This document shows positions 9,601 to 24,249 of a stretch of 64,000 nt of DNA, piece after piece. The DNA comes from Heliopora coerulea (lineage: Eukaryota; Cnidaria; Anthozoa; Scleralcyonacea; Helioporidae): assembly GCA_030142905.1 (NCBI GenBank), contig JASJOG010000107.1, positions 992,001 through 1,056,000 of the forward strand. The letters are read 5' to 3'. The position numbers and the translations under genes were made by a program. The stretch's first letter is position 1, and each line of letters starts with the position of its first letter. The notes beneath the pieces were generated by a model, which saw only the letters and a program-made list of their open reading frames with translations, did not search any database and was not told the DNA's origin.

Positions 9601-12600
9601 ATTTTCAACTTTCGAAATAAGAGCAGAATGTGAAAGTTTATTGCATAGAAAGTAGTTTTGCACTGATTTCAGTGGTTTTTGAGCGAAATTACGTTGAAAA
9701 TTTTAGGTGTCAAAATTTGACCAAAATGTAAAGGGGTTAACCTTTGGTTTTTGACGATTTTTCCACCAATTTTCAACTTTCGAAATAAGAGCAGAATGTG
9801 AAAGTTTATTGCATAGAAAGTAGTTTTGCAGTGATTTGAGTGGTTTTTGAGCGAAATTACGTTGAAAATTTTAGGTGTCAAAATTTGACCAAAATGTAAA
9901 GGGGTTAACCTTTGGTTTTTGACGATTTTTCGACCAATTTTCAACTTTCGAAATAAGAGCAGAATGTGAAAGTTTATTGCATAGAAAGTAGTTTTGCAGT
10001 GATTTCAGTGGTTTTTCAGCGAAATTACGTTGAAAATTTTAGGTGTCAAAATTTGACCAAAATGTAAAGGGGTTAACCTTTGGTTTTTGACGATTTTTCC
10101 ACCAATTTTCAACTTTCGAAATAAGAGCAGAATGTGAAAGTTTATTGCATAGAAAGTAGTTTTGCAGTGATTTGAGTGGTTTTTTGAGCGAAATTACGTT
10201 GAAAATTTTAGGTGTCAAAATTTGACCAAAATGTAAAGGGGTTAACCTTTGGTTTTTGACGATTTTTCCACCAATTTTCAACTTTCGAAATAAGAGCAGA
10301 ATGTGAAAGTTTATTGCATAGAAAGTAGTTTTGCAGTGATTTCAGTGGTTTTTTGAGCGAAATTACGTTGAAAATTTTAGGTGTCAAAATTTGACCAAAA
10401 TGTAAAGGGGTTAACCTTTGGTTTTTGACGATTTTTCCACCAATTTTCAACTTTCGAAATAAGAGCTGAATGTGAAAGTTTATTGCATAGAAAGTAAATT
10501 TGCACTGATTTCAGTGGTTTTTGAGCGAAATTACGTTGAAAATTTTAGGTGTCAAAATTTGACCAAAATGTAAAGGGGTTAACCTTTGGTTTTTGACGAT
10601 TTTTCCACCAATTTTCAACTTTCGAAATAAGAGCAGAATGTGAAAGTTTATTGCATAGAAAGTAGTTTTGCAGTGATTTGAGTGGTTTTTTGAGCGAAAT
10701 TACGTTGAAAATTTTAGGTGTCAAAATTTGACCAAAATGTAAAGGGGTTAACCTTTGGTTTTTGACGATTTTTCCACCAATTTTCAACTTTCGAAATAAG
10801 AGCAGAATGTGAAAGTTTATTGCATAGAAAGTAGTTTTGCAGTGATTTCAGTGGTTTTTTGAGCGAAATTACGTTGAAAATTTTAGGTGTCAAAATTTGA
10901 CCAAAATGTAAAGGGGTTAACCTTTGGTTTTTGACGATTTTTCCACCAATTTTCAACTTTCGAAATAAGAGCAGAATGTGAAAGTTTATTGCATAGAAAG
11001 TAGTTTTGCAGTGATTTCAGTGGTTTTTGAGCGAAATTACGTTGAAAATTTTAGGTGTCAAAATTTGACCAAAATGTAAAGGGGTTAACCTTTGGTTTTT
11101 GACGATTTTTCGACCAATTTTCAACTTTCGAAATAAGAGCAGAATGTGAAAGTTTATTGCATAGAAAGTAGTTTTGCAGTGATTTCAGTGGTTTTTCAGC
11201 GAAATTACGTTGAAAATTTTAGGTGTCAAAATTTGACCAAAATGTAAAGGGGTTAACCTTTGGTTTTTGACGATTTTTCCACCAATTTTCAACTTTCGAA
11301 ATAAGAGCAGAATGTGAAAGTTTATTGCATAGAAAGTAGTTTTGCAGTGATTTGAGTGGTTTTTTGAGCGAAATTACGTTGAAAATTTTAGGTGTCAAAA
11401 TTTGACCAAAATGTAAAGGGGTTAACCTTTGGTTTTTGACGATTTTTCCACCAATTTTCAACTTTCGAAATAAGAGCAGAATGTGAAAGTTTATTGCATA
11501 GAAAGTAGTTTTGCAGTGATTTCAGTGGTTTTTTGAGCGAAATTACGTTGAAAATTTTAGGTGTCAAAATTTGACCAAAATGTAAAGGGGTTAACCTTTG
11601 GTTTTTGACGATTTTTCGACCAATTTTCAACTTTCGAAATAAGAGCAGAATGTGAAAGTTTATTGCATAGAAAGTAGTTTTGCAGTGATTTCAGTGGTTT
11701 TTCAGCGAAATTACGTTGAAAATTTTAGGTGTCAAAATTTGACCAAAATGTAAAGGGGTTAACCTTTGGTTTTTGACGATTTTTCCACCAATTTTCAACT
11801 TTCGAAATAAGAGCAGAATGTGAAAGTTTATTGCATAGAAAGTAGTTTTGCAGTGATTTGAGTGGTTTTTTGAGCGAAATTACGTTGAAAATTTTAGGTG
11901 TCAAAATTTGACCAAAATGTAAAGGGGTTAACCTTTGGTTTTTGACGATTTTTCCACCAATTTTCAACTTTCGAAATAAGAGCAGAATGTGAAAGTTTAT
12001 TGCATAGAAAGTAGTTTTGCAGTGATTTGAGTGGTTTTTTGAGCGAAATTACGTTGAAAATTTTAGGTGTCAAAATTTGACCAAAATGTAAAGGGGTTAA
12101 CCTTTGGTTTTTGACGATTTTTCCACCAATTTTCAACTTTCGAAATAAGAGCAGAATGTGAAAGTTTATTGCATAGAAAGTAGTTTTGCAGTGATTTCAG
12201 TGGTTTTTTGAGCGAAATTACGTTGAAAATTTTAGGTGTCAAAATTTGACCAAAATGTAAAGGGGTTAACCTTTGGTTTTTGACGATTTTTCCACCAATT
12301 TTCAACTTTCGAAATAAGAGCAGAATGTGAAAGTTTATTGCATAGAAAGTAGTTTTGCACTGATTTCAGTGGTTTTTGAGCGAAATTACGTTGAAAATTT
12401 TAGGTGTCAAAATTTGACCAAAATGTAAAGGGGTTAACCTTTGGTTTTTGACGATTTTTCCACCAATTTTCAACTTTCGAAATAAGAGCAGAATGTGAAA
12501 GTTTATTGCATAGAAAGTAGTTTTGCAGTGATTTCAGTGGTTTTTCAGCGAAATTACGTTGAAAATTTTAGGTGTCAAAATTTGACCAAAATGTAAAGGG

Positions 12601-15600
12601 GTTAACCTTTGGTTTTTGACGATTTTTCCACCAATTTTCAACTTTCGAAATAAGAGCAGAATGTGAAAGTTTATTGCATAGAAAGTAGTTTTGCACTGAT
12701 TTCAGTGGTTTTTGAGCAAAATTACGTTGAAAATTTTAGGTGTCAAAATTTGACCAAAATGTAAAGGGGTTAACCTTTGGTTTTTGACGATTTTTCGACC
12801 AATTTTCAACTTTCGAAATAAGAGCAGAATGTGAAAGTTTATTGCATAGAAAGTAGTTTTGAAGTGATTTCAGTGGTTTTTGAGCGAAATTACGTTGAAA
12901 ATTTTAGGTGTCAAAATTTGACCAAAATGTAAAGGGGTTAACCTTTGGTTTTTGACGATTTTTCCACCAATTTTCAACTTTCGAAATAAGAGCAGAATGT
13001 GAAAGTTTATTGCATAGAAAGTAGTTTTGCAGTGATTTCAGTGGTTTTTAAGCGAAATTACGTTGAAAATTTTATGTGTCAAAATTTGACCAAAATGTAA
13101 AGGGGTTAACCTTTGGTTTTTGACGATTTTTCGACCAATTTTCAACTTTCGAAATAAGAGCAGAATGTGAAAGTTTATTGCATAGAAAGTAGTTTTGCAG
13201 TGATTTCAGTGGTTTTTGAGCGAAATTACGTTGAAAATTTTAGGTGTCAAAATTTGACCAAAATGTAAAGGGGTTAACCTTTGGTTTTTGACGATTTTTC
13301 CACCAATTTTCAACTTTCGAAATAAGAGCAGAATGTGAAAGTTTATTGCATAGAAAGTAGTTTTGCACTGATTTCAGTGGTTTTTGAGCGAAATTACGTT
13401 GAAAATTTTAGGTGTCAAAATTTGACCAAAATGTAAAGGGGTTAACCTTTGGTTTTTGACGATTTTTCCACCAATTTTCAACTTTCGAAATAAGAGCAGA
13501 ATGTGAAAGTTTATTGCATAGAAAGTAGTTTTGCAGTGATTTGAGTGGTTTTTGAGCGAAATTACGTTGAAAATTTTAGGTGTCAAAATTTGACCAAAAT
13601 GTAAAGGGGTTAACCTTTGGTTTTTGACGATTTTTCGACCAATTTTCAACTTTCGAAATAAGAGCAGAATGTGAAAGTTTATTGCATAGAAAGTAGTTTT
13701 GCAGTGATTTCAGTGGTTTTTCAGCGAAATTACGTTGAAAATTTTAGGTGTCAAAATTTGACCAAAATGTAAAGGGGTTAACCTTTGGTTTTTGACGATT
13801 TTTCCACCAATTTTCAACTTTCGAAATAAGAGCAGAATGTGAAAGTTTATTGCATAGAAAGTAGTTTTGCAGTGATTTGAGTGGTTTTTTGAGCGAAATT
13901 ACGTTGAAAATTTTAGGTGTCAAAATTTGACCAAAATGTAAAGGGGTTAACCTTTGGTTTTTGACGATTTTTCCACCAATTTTCAACTTTCGAAATAAGA
14001 GCAGAATGTGAAAGTTTATTGCATAGAAAGTAGTTTTGCAGTGATTTCAGTGGTTTTTTGAGCGAAATTACGTTGAAAATTTTAGGTGTCAAAATTTGAC
14101 CAAAATGTAAAGGGGTTAACCTTTGGTTTTTGACGATTTTTCCACCAATTTTCAACTTTCGAAATAAGAGCAGAATGTGAAAGTTTATTGCATAGAAAGT
14201 AGTTTTGCACTGATTTCAGTGGTTTTTGAGCGAAATTACGTTGAAAATTTTAGGTGTCAAAATTTGACCAAAATGTAAAGGGGTTAACCTTTGGTTTTTG
14301 ACGATTTTTCCACCAATTTTCAACTTTCGAAATAAGAGCAGAATGTGAAAGTTTATTGCATAGAAAGTAGTTTTGCAGTGATTTCAGTGGTTTTGAGCGA
14401 AATTACGTTGAAAATTTTAGGTGTCAAAATTTGACCAAAATGTAAAGGGGTTAACCTTTGGTTTTTGACGATTTTTCCACCAATTTTCAATTTTCGAAAT
14501 AAGAGCAGAATGTGAAAGTTTATTGCATAGAAAGTAGTTTTGCAGTGATTTCAGTGGTTTTTGAGCGAAATTACGTTGAAAATTTTAGGTGTCAAAATTT
14601 GACCAAAATGTAAAGGGGTTAACCTTTGGTTTTTGACGATTTTTCGACCAATTTTCAACTTTCGAAATAAGAGCAGAATGTGAAAGTTTATTGCATAGAA
14701 AGTAGTTTTGCAGTGATTTCAGTGGTTTTTCAGCGAAATTACGTTGAAAATTTTAGGTGTCAAAATTTGACCAAAATGTAAAGGGGTTAACCTTTGGTTT
14801 TTGACGATTTTTCGACCAATTTTCAACTTTCGAAATAAGAGCAGAATGTGAAAGTTTATTGCATAGAAAGTAGTTTTGCAGTGATTTCAGTGGTTTTTGA
14901 GCGAAATTACGTTGAAAATTTTAGGTGTCAAAATTTGACCAAAATGTAAAGGGGTTAACCTTTGGTTTTTGACGATTTTTCCACCAATTTTCAACTTTCG
15001 AAATAAGAGCAGAATGTGAAAGTTTATTGCATAGAAAGTAGTTTTGCAGTGATTTGAGTGGTTTTTTGAGCGAAATTACGTTGAAAATTTTAGGTGTCAA
15101 AATTTGACCAAAATGTAAAGGGGTTAACCTTTGGTTTTTGACGATTTTTCCACCAATTTTCAACTTTCGAAATAAGAGCAGAATGTGAAAGTTTATTGCA
15201 TAGAAAGTAGTTTTGCAGTGATTTCAGTGGTTTTTTGAGCGAAATTACGTTGAAAATTTTAGGTGTCAAAATTTGACCAAAATGTAAAGGGGTTAACCTT
15301 TGGTTTTTGACGATTTTTCCACCAATTTTCAACTTTCGAAATAAGAGCAGAATGTGAAAGTTTATTGCATAGAAAGTAAATTTGCACTGATTTCAGTGGT
15401 TTTTGAGCGAAATTACGTTGAAAATTTTAGGTGTCAAAATTTGACCAAAATGTAAAGGGGTTAACCTTTGGTTTTTGACGATTTTTCCACCAATTTTCAA
15501 CTTTCGAAATAAGAGCAGAATGTGAAAGTTTATTGCATAGAAAGTAGTTTTGCAGTGATTTGAGTGGTTTTTTGAGCGAAATTACGTTGAAAATTTTAGG

Positions 15601-16000
15601 TGTCAAAATTTGACCAAAATGTAAAGGGGTTAACCTTTGGTTTTTGACGATTTTTCGACCAATTTTCAACTTTCGAAATAAGAGCAGAATGTGAAAGTTT
15701 ATTGCATAGAAAGTAGTTTTGCAGTGATTTCAGTGGTTTTTTGAGCGAAATTACGTTGAAAATTTTAGGTGTCAAAATTTGACCAAAATGTAAAGGGGTT
15801 AACCTTTGGTTTTTGACGATTTTTCCACCAATTTTCAACTTTCGAAATAAGAGCAGAATGTGAAAGTTTATTGCATAGAAAGTAGTTTTGCACTGATTTC
15901 AGTGGTTTTTGAGCGAAATTACGTTGAAAATTTTAGGTGTCAAAATTTGACCAAAATGTAAAGGGGTTAACCTTTGGTTTTTGACGATTTTTCCACCAAT
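3700..16000 (+). repeat. Irregular 10/11-mer higher-order repeat block
   Basis: A diagnostic group (a TTTGAGTGG monomer between specific neighbours) recurs at about 4289, 6138, 7988, 9669 and 13374: spacings of 1849, 1850, 1681 and 3705 bp, close to 11, 11, 10 and 22 monomers. The rare GAGCAAAATTACG variant recurs at 5141, 7327, 9008 and 12713. The period is therefore real but not constant, as expected after repeated unequal exchange. Block limits are approximate. Confidence 0.75.
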
Positions 16001-19000
16001 TTTCAACTTTCGAAATAAGAGCAGAATGTGAAAGTTTATTGCATAGAAAGTAGTTTTGCAGTGATTTCAGTGGTTTTTCAGCGAAATTACGTTGAAAATT
16101 TTAGGTGTCAAAATTTGACCAAAATGTAAAGGGGTTAACCTTTGGTTTTTGACGATTTTTCCACCAATTTTCAACTTTCGAAATAAGAGCAGAATGTGAA
16201 AGTTTATTGCATAGAAAGTAGTTTTGCACTGATTTCAGTGGTTTTTGAGCAAAATTACGTTGAAAATTTTAGGTGTCAAAATTTGACCAAAATGTAAAGG
16301 GGTTAACCTTTGGTTTTTGACGATTTTTCGACCAATTTTCAACTTTCGAAATAAGAGCAGAATGTGAAAGTTTATTGCATAGAAAGTAGTTTTGAAGTGA
16401 TTTCAGTGGTTTTTGAGCGAAATTACGTTGAAAATTTTAGGTGTCAAAATTTGACCAAAATGTAAAGGGGTTAACCTTTGGTTTTTGACGATTTTTCCAC
16501 CAATTTTCAACTTTCGAAATAAGAGCAGAATGTGAAAGTTTATTGCATAGAAAGTAGTTTTGCAGTGATTTCAGTGGTTTTTTGAGCGAAATTACGTTGA
16601 AAATTTTAGGTGTCAAAATTTGACCAAAATGTAAAGGGGTTAACCTTTGGTTTTTGACGATTTTTCCACCAATTTTCAACTTTCGAAATAAGAGCAGAAT
16701 GTGAAAGTTTATTGCATAGAAAGTAAATTTGCACTGATTTCAGTGGTTTTTGAGCGAAATTACGTTGAAAATTTTAGGTGTCAAAATTTGACCAAAATGT
16801 AAAGGGGTTAACCTTTGGTTTTTGACGATTTTTCCACCAATTTTCAACTTTCGAAATAAGAGCAGAATGTGAAAGTTTATTGCATAGAAAGTAGTTTTGC
16901 AGTGATTTGAGTGGTTTTTTGAGCGAAATTACGTTGAAAATTTTAGGTGTCAAAATTTGACCAAAATGTAAATGGGTTAACCTTTGGTTTTTGACGATTT
17001 TTCGACCAATTTTCAACTTTCGAAATAAGAGCAGAATGTGAAAGTTTATTGCATAGAAAGTAGTTTTGCAGTGATTTGAGTGGTTTTTTGAGCGAAATTA
17101 CGTTGAAAATTTTAGGTGTCAAAATTTGACCAAAATGTAAAGGGGTTAACCTTTGGTTTTTGACGATTTTTCCACCAATTTTCAACTTTCGAAATAAGAG
17201 CAGAATGTGAAAGTTTATTGCATAGAAAGTAGTTTTGCACTGATTTCAGTGGTTTTTGAGCGAAATTACGTTGAAAATTTTAGGTGTCAAAATTTGACCA
17301 AAATGTAAAGGGGTTAACCTTTGGTTTTTGACGATTTTTCCACCAATTTTCAACTTTCGAAATAAGAGCAGAATGTGAAAGTTTATTGCATAGAAAGTAG
17401 TTTTGCAGTGATTTCAGTGGTTTTTCAGCGAAATTACGTTGAAAATTTTAGGTGTCAAAATTTGACCAAAATGTAAAGGGGTTAACCTTTGGTTTTTGAC
17501 GATTTTTCCACCAATTTTCAACTTTCGAAATAAGAGCAGAATGTGAAAGTTTATTGCATAGAAAGTAGTTTTGCACTGATTTCAGTGGTTTTTGAGCAAA
17601 ATTACGTTGAAAATTTTAGGTGTCAAAATTTGACCAAAATGTAAAGGGGTTAACCTTTGGTTTTTGACGATTTTTCGACCAATTTTCAACTTTCGAAATA
17701 AGAGCAGAATGTGAAAGTTTATTGCATAGAAAGTAGTTTTGAAGTGATTTCAGTGGTTTTTGAGCGAAATTACGTTGAAAATTTTAGGTGTCAAAATTTG
17801 ACCAAAATGTAAAGGGGTTAACCTTTGGTTTTTGACGATTTTTCCACCAATTTTCAACTTTCGAAATAAGAGCAGAATGTGAAAGTTTATTGCATAGAAA
17901 GTAGTTTTGCAGTGATTTCAGTGGTTTTTAAGCGAAATTACGTTGAAAATTTTATGTGTCAAAATTTGACCAAAATGTAAAGGGGTTAACCTTTGGTTTT
18001 TGACGATTTTTCGACCAATTTTCAACTTTCGAAATAAGAGCAGAATGTGAAAGTTTATTGCATAGAAAGTAGTTTTGCAGTGATTTCAGTGGTTTTTGAG
18101 CGAAATTACGTTGAAAATTTTAGGTGTCAAAATTTGACCAAAATGTAAAGGGGTTAACCTTTGGTTTTTGACGATTTTTCCACCAATTTTCAACTTTCGA
18201 AATAAGAGCAGAATGTGAAAGTTTATTGCATAGAAAGTAGTTTTGCAGTGATTTGAGTGGTTTTTGAGCGAAATTACGTTGAAAATTTTAGGTGTCAAAA
18301 TTTGACCAAAAAGGTAAAGGGGTTAACCTTTGGTTTTTGACGATTTTTCCACCAATTTTCAACTTTCGAAATAAGAGCAGAATGTGAAAGTTTATTGCAT
18401 AGAAAGTAGTTTTGCAGTGATTTGAGTGGTTTTTGAGCGAAATTACGTTGAAAATTTTAGGTGTCAAAATTTGACCAAAATGTAAAGGGGTTAACCTTTG
18501 GTTTTTGACGATTTTTCGACCAATTTTCAACTTTCGAAATAAGAGCAGAATGTGAAAGTTTATTGCATAGAAAGTAGTTTTGCAGTGATTTCAGTGGTTT
18601 TTCAGCGAAATTACGTTGAAAATTTTAGGTGTCAAAATTTGACCAAAATGTAAAGGGGTTAACCTTTGGTTTTTGACGATTTTTCCACCAATTTTCAACT
18701 TTCGAAATAAGAGCAGAATGTGAAAGTTTATTGCATAGAAAGTAGTTTTGCAGTGATTTCAGTGGTTTTTCAGCGAAATTACGTTGAAAATTTTAGGTGT
18801 CAAAATTTGACCAAAATGTAAAGGGGTTAACCTTTGGTTTTTGACGATTTTTCCACCAATTTTCAACTTTCGAAATAAGAGCAGAATGTGAAAGTTTATT
18901 GCATAGAAAGTAGTTTTGCACTGATTTCAGTGGTTTTTGAGCAAAATTACGTTGAAAATTTTAGGTGTCAAAATTTGACCAAAATGTAAAGGGGTTAACC

Positions 19001-21400
19001 TTTGGTTTTTGACGATTTTTCGACCAATTTTCAACTTTCGAAATAAGAGCAGAATGTGAAAGTTTATTGCATAGAAAGTAGTTTTGAAGTGATTTCAGTG
19101 GTTTTTGAGCGAAATTACGTTGAAAATTTTAGGTGTCAAAATTTGACCAAAATGTAAAGGGGTTAACCTTTGGTTTTTGACGATTTTTCCACCAATTTTC
19201 AACTTTCGAAATAAGAGCAGAATGTGAAAGTTTATTGCATAGAAAGTAGTTTTGCAGTGATTTCAGTGGTTTTTTGAGCGAAATTACGTTGAAAATTTTA
19301 GGTGTCAAAATTTGACCAAAATGTAAAGGGGTTAACCTTTGGTTTTTGACGATTTTTCCACCAATTTTCAACTTTCGAAATAAGAGCAGAATGTGAAAGT
19401 TTATTGCATAGAAAGTAAATTTGCACTGATTTCAGTGGTTTTTGAGCGAAATTACGTTGAAAATTTTAGGTGTCAAAATTTGACCAAAATGTAAAGGGGT
19501 TAACCTTTGGTTTTTGACGATTTTTCCACCAATTTTCAACTTTCGAAATAAGAGCAGAATGTGAAAGTTTATTGCATAGAAAGTAGTTTTGCAGTGATTT
19601 GAGTGGTTTTTTGAGCGAAATTACGTTGAAAATTTTAGGTGTCAAAATTTGACCAAAATGTAAATGGGTTAACCTTTGGTTTTTGACGATTTTTCGACCA
19701 ATTTTCAACTTTCGAAATAAGAGCAGAATGTGAAAGTTTATTGCATAGAAAGTAGTTTTGCAGTGATTTGAGTGGTTTTTTGAGCGAAATTACGTTGAAA
19801 ATTTTAGGTGTCAAAATTTGACCAAAATGTAAAGGGGTTAACCTTTGGTTTTTGACGATTTTTCCACCAATTTTCAACTTTCGAAATAAGAGCAGAATGT
19901 GAAAGTTTATTGCATAGAAAGTAGTTTTGCACTGATTTCAGTGGTTTTTGAGCGAAATTACGTTGAAAATTTTAGGTGTCAAAATTTGACCAAAATGTAA
20001 AGGGGTTAACCTTTGGTTTTTGACGATTTTTCCACCAATTTTCAACTTTCGAAATAAGAGCAGAATGTGAAAGTTTATTGCATAGAAAGTAGTTTTGCAG
20101 TGATTTCAGTGGTTTTTCAGCGAAATTACGTTGAAAATTTTAGGTGTCAAAATTTGACCAAAATGTAAAGGGGTTAACCTTTGGTTTTTGACGATTTTTC
20201 CACCAATTTTCAACTTTCGAAATAAGAGCAGAATGTGAAAGTTTATTGCATAGAAAGTAGTTTTGCACTGATTTCAGTGGTTTTTGAGCAAAATTACGTT
20301 GAAAATTTTAGGTGTCAAAATTTGACCAAAATGTAAAGGGGTTAACCTTTGGTTTTTGACGATTTTTCGACCAATTTTCAACTTTCGAAATAAGAGCAGA
20401 ATGTGAAAGTTTATTGCATAGAAAGTAGTTTTGAAGTGATTTCAGTGGTTTTTGAGCGAAATTACGTTGAAAATTTTAGGTGTCAAAATTTGACCAAAAT
20501 GTAAAGGGGTTAACCTTTGGTTTTTGACGATTTTTCCACCAATTTTCAACTTTCGAAATAAGAGCAGAATGTGAAAGTTTATTGCATAGAAAGTAGTTTT
20601 GCAGTGATTTCAGTGGTTTTTAAGCGAAATTACGTTGAAAATTTTATGTGTCAAAATTTGACCAAAATGTAAAGGGGTTAACCTTTGGTTTTTGACGATT
20701 TTTCGACCAATTTTCAACTTTCGAAATAAGAGCAGAATGTGAAAGTTTATTGCATAGAAAGTAGTTTTGCAGTGATTTCAGTGGTTTTTGAGCGAAATTA
20801 CGTTGAAAATTTTAGGTGTCAAAATTTGACCAAAATGTAAAGGGGTTAACCTTTGGTTTTTGACGATTTTTCCACCAATTTTCAACTTTCGAAATAAGAG
20901 CAGAATGTGAAAGTTTATTGCATAGAAAGTAGTTTTGCAGTGATTTGAGTGGTTTTTGAGCGAAATTACGTTGAAAATTTTAGGTGTCAAAATTTGACCA
21001 AAAAGGTAAAGGGGTTAACCTTTGGTTTTTGACGATTTTTCCACCAATTTTCAACTTTCGAAATAAGAGCAGAATGTGAAAGTTTATTGCATAGAAAGTA
21101 GTTTTGCAGTGATTTGAGTGGTTTTTGAGCGAAATTACGTTGAAAATTTTAGGTGTCAAAATTTGACCAAAATGTAAAGGGGTTAACCTTTGGTTTTTGA
21201 CGATTTTTCGACCAATTTTCAACTTTCGAAATAAGAGCAGAATGTGAAAGTTTATTGCATAGAAAGTAGTTTTGCAGTGATTTCAGTGGTTTTTCAGCGA
21301 AATTACGTTGAAAATTTTAGGTGTCAAAATTTGACCAAAATGTAAAGGGGTTAACCTTTGGTTTTTGACGATTTTTCCACCAATTTTCAACTTTCGAAAT
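16000..21400 (+). repeat. 16-mer higher-order repeat, 2692 bp, two copies
   Basis: Variant patterns at 16437, 16774, 16943, 18086 and 18288 all recur exactly 2692 bp later. Matching begins near 16.0 kb (TTTTTCAGCG at about 16079 and 18771) and stops near 21.4 kb. The GAGCAAAATTACG variant at 16246, 17593, 18938 and 20285 (spacings 1347, 1345, 1347) shows that each unit contains two partly related 8-mer halves. Confidence 0.85.
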
Positions 21401-23700
21401 AAGAGCAGAATGTGAAAGTTTATTGCATAGAAAGTAGTTTTGCAGTGATTTGAGTGGTTTTTTGAGCGAAATTACGTTGAAAATTTTAGGTGTCAAAATT
21501 TGACCAAAATGTAAAGGGGTTAACCTTTGGTTTTTGACGATTTTTCCACCAATTTTCAACTTTCGAAATAAGAGCAGAATGTGAAAGTTTATTGCATAGA
21601 AAGTAGTTTTGCAGTGATTTGAGTGGTTTTTTGAGCGAAATTACGTTGAAAATTTTAGGTGTCAAAATTTGACCAAAATGTAAAGGGGTTAACCTTTGGT
21701 TTTTGACGATTTTTCCACCAATTTTCAACTTTCGAAATAAGAGCAGAATGTGAAAGTTTATTGCATAGAAAGTAGTTTTGCACTGATTTCAGTGGTTTTT
21801 GAGCGAAATTACGTTGAAAATTTTAGGTGTCAAAATTTGACCAAAATGTAAAGGGGTTAACCTTTGGTTTTTGACGATTTTTCCACCAATTTTCAACTTT
21901 CGAAATAAGAGCAGAATGTGAAAGTTTATTGCATAGAAAGTAGTTTTGCAGTGATTTCAGTGGTTTTTGAGCGAAATTACGTTGAAAATTTTAGGTGTCA
22001 AAATTTGACCAAAATGTAAAGGGGTTAACCTTTGGTTTTTGACGATTTTTCGACCAATTTTCAACTTTCGAAATAAGAGCAGAATGTGAAAGTTTATTGC
22101 ATAGAAAGTAGTTTTGCAGTGATTTCAGTGGTTTTGAGCGAAATTACGTTGAAAATTTTAGGTGTCAAAATTTGACCAAAATGTAAAGGGGTTAACCTTT
22201 GGTTTTTGACGATTTTTCCACCAATTTTCAACTTTCGAAATAAGAGCAGAATGTGAAAGTTTATTGCATAGAAAGTAGTTTTGCAGTGATTTCAGTGGTT
22301 TTTGAGCGAAATTACGTTGAAAATTTTAGGTGTCAAAATTTGACCAAAATGTAAAGGGGTTAACCTTTGGTTTTTGACGATTTTTCGACCAATTTTCAAC
22401 TTTCGAAATAAGAGCAGAATGTGAAAGTTTATTGCATAGAAAGTAGTTTTGCAGTGATTTCAGTGGTTTTTGAGCGAAATTACGTTGAAAATTTTAGGTG
22501 TCAAAATTTGACCAAAATGTAAAGGGGTTAACCTTTGGTTTTTGACGATTTTTCCACCAATTTTCAACTTTCGAAATAAGAGCAGAATGTGAAAGTTTAT
22601 TGCATAGAAAGTAGTTTTGCAGTGATTTCAGTGGTTTTTGAGCGAAATTACGTTGAAAATTTTAGGTGTCAAAATTTGACCAAAAAGGTAAAGGGGTTAA
22701 CCTTTGGTTTTTGACGATTTTTCCACCAATTTTCAACTTTCGAAATAAGAGCAGAATGTGAAAGTTTATTGCATAGAAAGTAGTTTTGCAGTGATTTGAG
22801 TGGTTTTTGAGCGAAATTACGTTGAAAATTTTAGGTGTCAAAATTTGACCAAAATGTAAAGGGGTTAACCTTTGGTTTTTGACGATTTTTCGACCAATTT
22901 TCAACTTTCGAAATAAGAGCAGAATGTGAAAGTTTATTGCATAGAAAGTAGTTTTGCAGTGATTTCAGTGGTTTTTCAGCGAAATTACGTTGAAAATTTT
23001 AGGTGTCAAAATTTGACCAAAATGTAAAGGGGTTAACCTTTGGTTTTTGACGATTTTTCCACCAATTTTCAACTTTCGAAATAAGAGCAGAATGTGAAAG
23101 TTTATTGCATAGAAAGTAGTTTTGCAGTGATTTGAGTGGTTTTTTGAGCGAAATTACGTTGAAAATTTTAGGTGTCAAAATTTGACCAAAATGTAAAGGG
23201 GTTAACCTTTGGTTTTTGACGATTTTTCCACCAATTTTCAACTTTCGAAATAAGAGCAGAATGTGAAAGTTTATTGCATAGAAAGTAGTTTTGCAGTGAT
23301 TTGAGTGGTTTTTTGAGCGAAATTACGTTGAAAATTTTAGGTGTCAAAATTTGACCAAAATGTAAAGGGGTTAACCTTTGGTTTTTGACGATTTTTCCAC
23401 CAATTTTCAACTTTCGAAATAAGAGCAGAATGTGAAAGTTTATTGCATAGAAAGTAGTTTTGCACTGATTTCAGTGGTTTTTGAGCGAAATTACGTTGAA
23501 AATTTTAGGTGTCAAAATTTGACCAAAATGTAAAGGGGTTAACCTTTGGTTTTTGACGATTTTTCCACCAATTTTCAACTTTCGAAATAAGAGCAGAATG
23601 TGAAAGTTTATTGCATAGAAAGTAGTTTTGCAGTGATTTCAGTGGTTTTTGAGCGAAATTACGTTGAAAATTTTAGGTGTCAAAATTTGACCAAAATGTA
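20950..23700 (+). repeat. 10-mer offset duplication, 1682 bp
   Basis: Patterns at 20980, 21317 and 21486 recur at 22662, 22999 and 23168, each 1682 bp away. The AAAAAGGTAAAGG insertion variant marks both copies (about 21002 and 22684). The first copy overlaps the end of the 2692-bp block, so this duplication is probably a later event. Confidence 0.8.
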
Positions 23701-24249
23701 AAGGGGTTAACCTTTGGTTTTTGACGATTTTTCGACCAATTTTCAACTTTCGAAATAAGAGCAGAATGTGAAAGTTTATTGCATAGAAAGTAGTTTTGCA
23801 GTGATTTCAGTGGTTTTTGAGCGAAATTACGTTGAAAATTTTAGGTGTCAAAATTTGACCAAAATGTAAAGGGGTTAACCTTTGGTTTTTGACGATTTTT
23901 CCACCAATTTTCAACTTTCGAAATAAGAGCAGAATGTGAAAGTTTATTGCATAGAAAGTAGTTTTGCAGTGATTTCAGTGGTTTTTGAGCGAAATTACGT
24001 TGAAAATTTTAGGTGTCAAAATTTGACCAAAATGTAAAGGGGTTAACCTTTGGTTTTTGACGATTTTTCCACCAATTTTCAACTTTCGAAATAAGAGCAG
24101 AATGTGAAAGTTTATTGCATAGAAAGTAGTTTTGCAGTGATTTCAGTGGTTTTTTGAGCGAAATTACGTTGAAAATTTTAGGTGTCAAAATTTGACCAAA
24201 ATGTAAAGGGGTTAACCTTTGGTTTTTGACGATTTTTCCACCAATTTTC

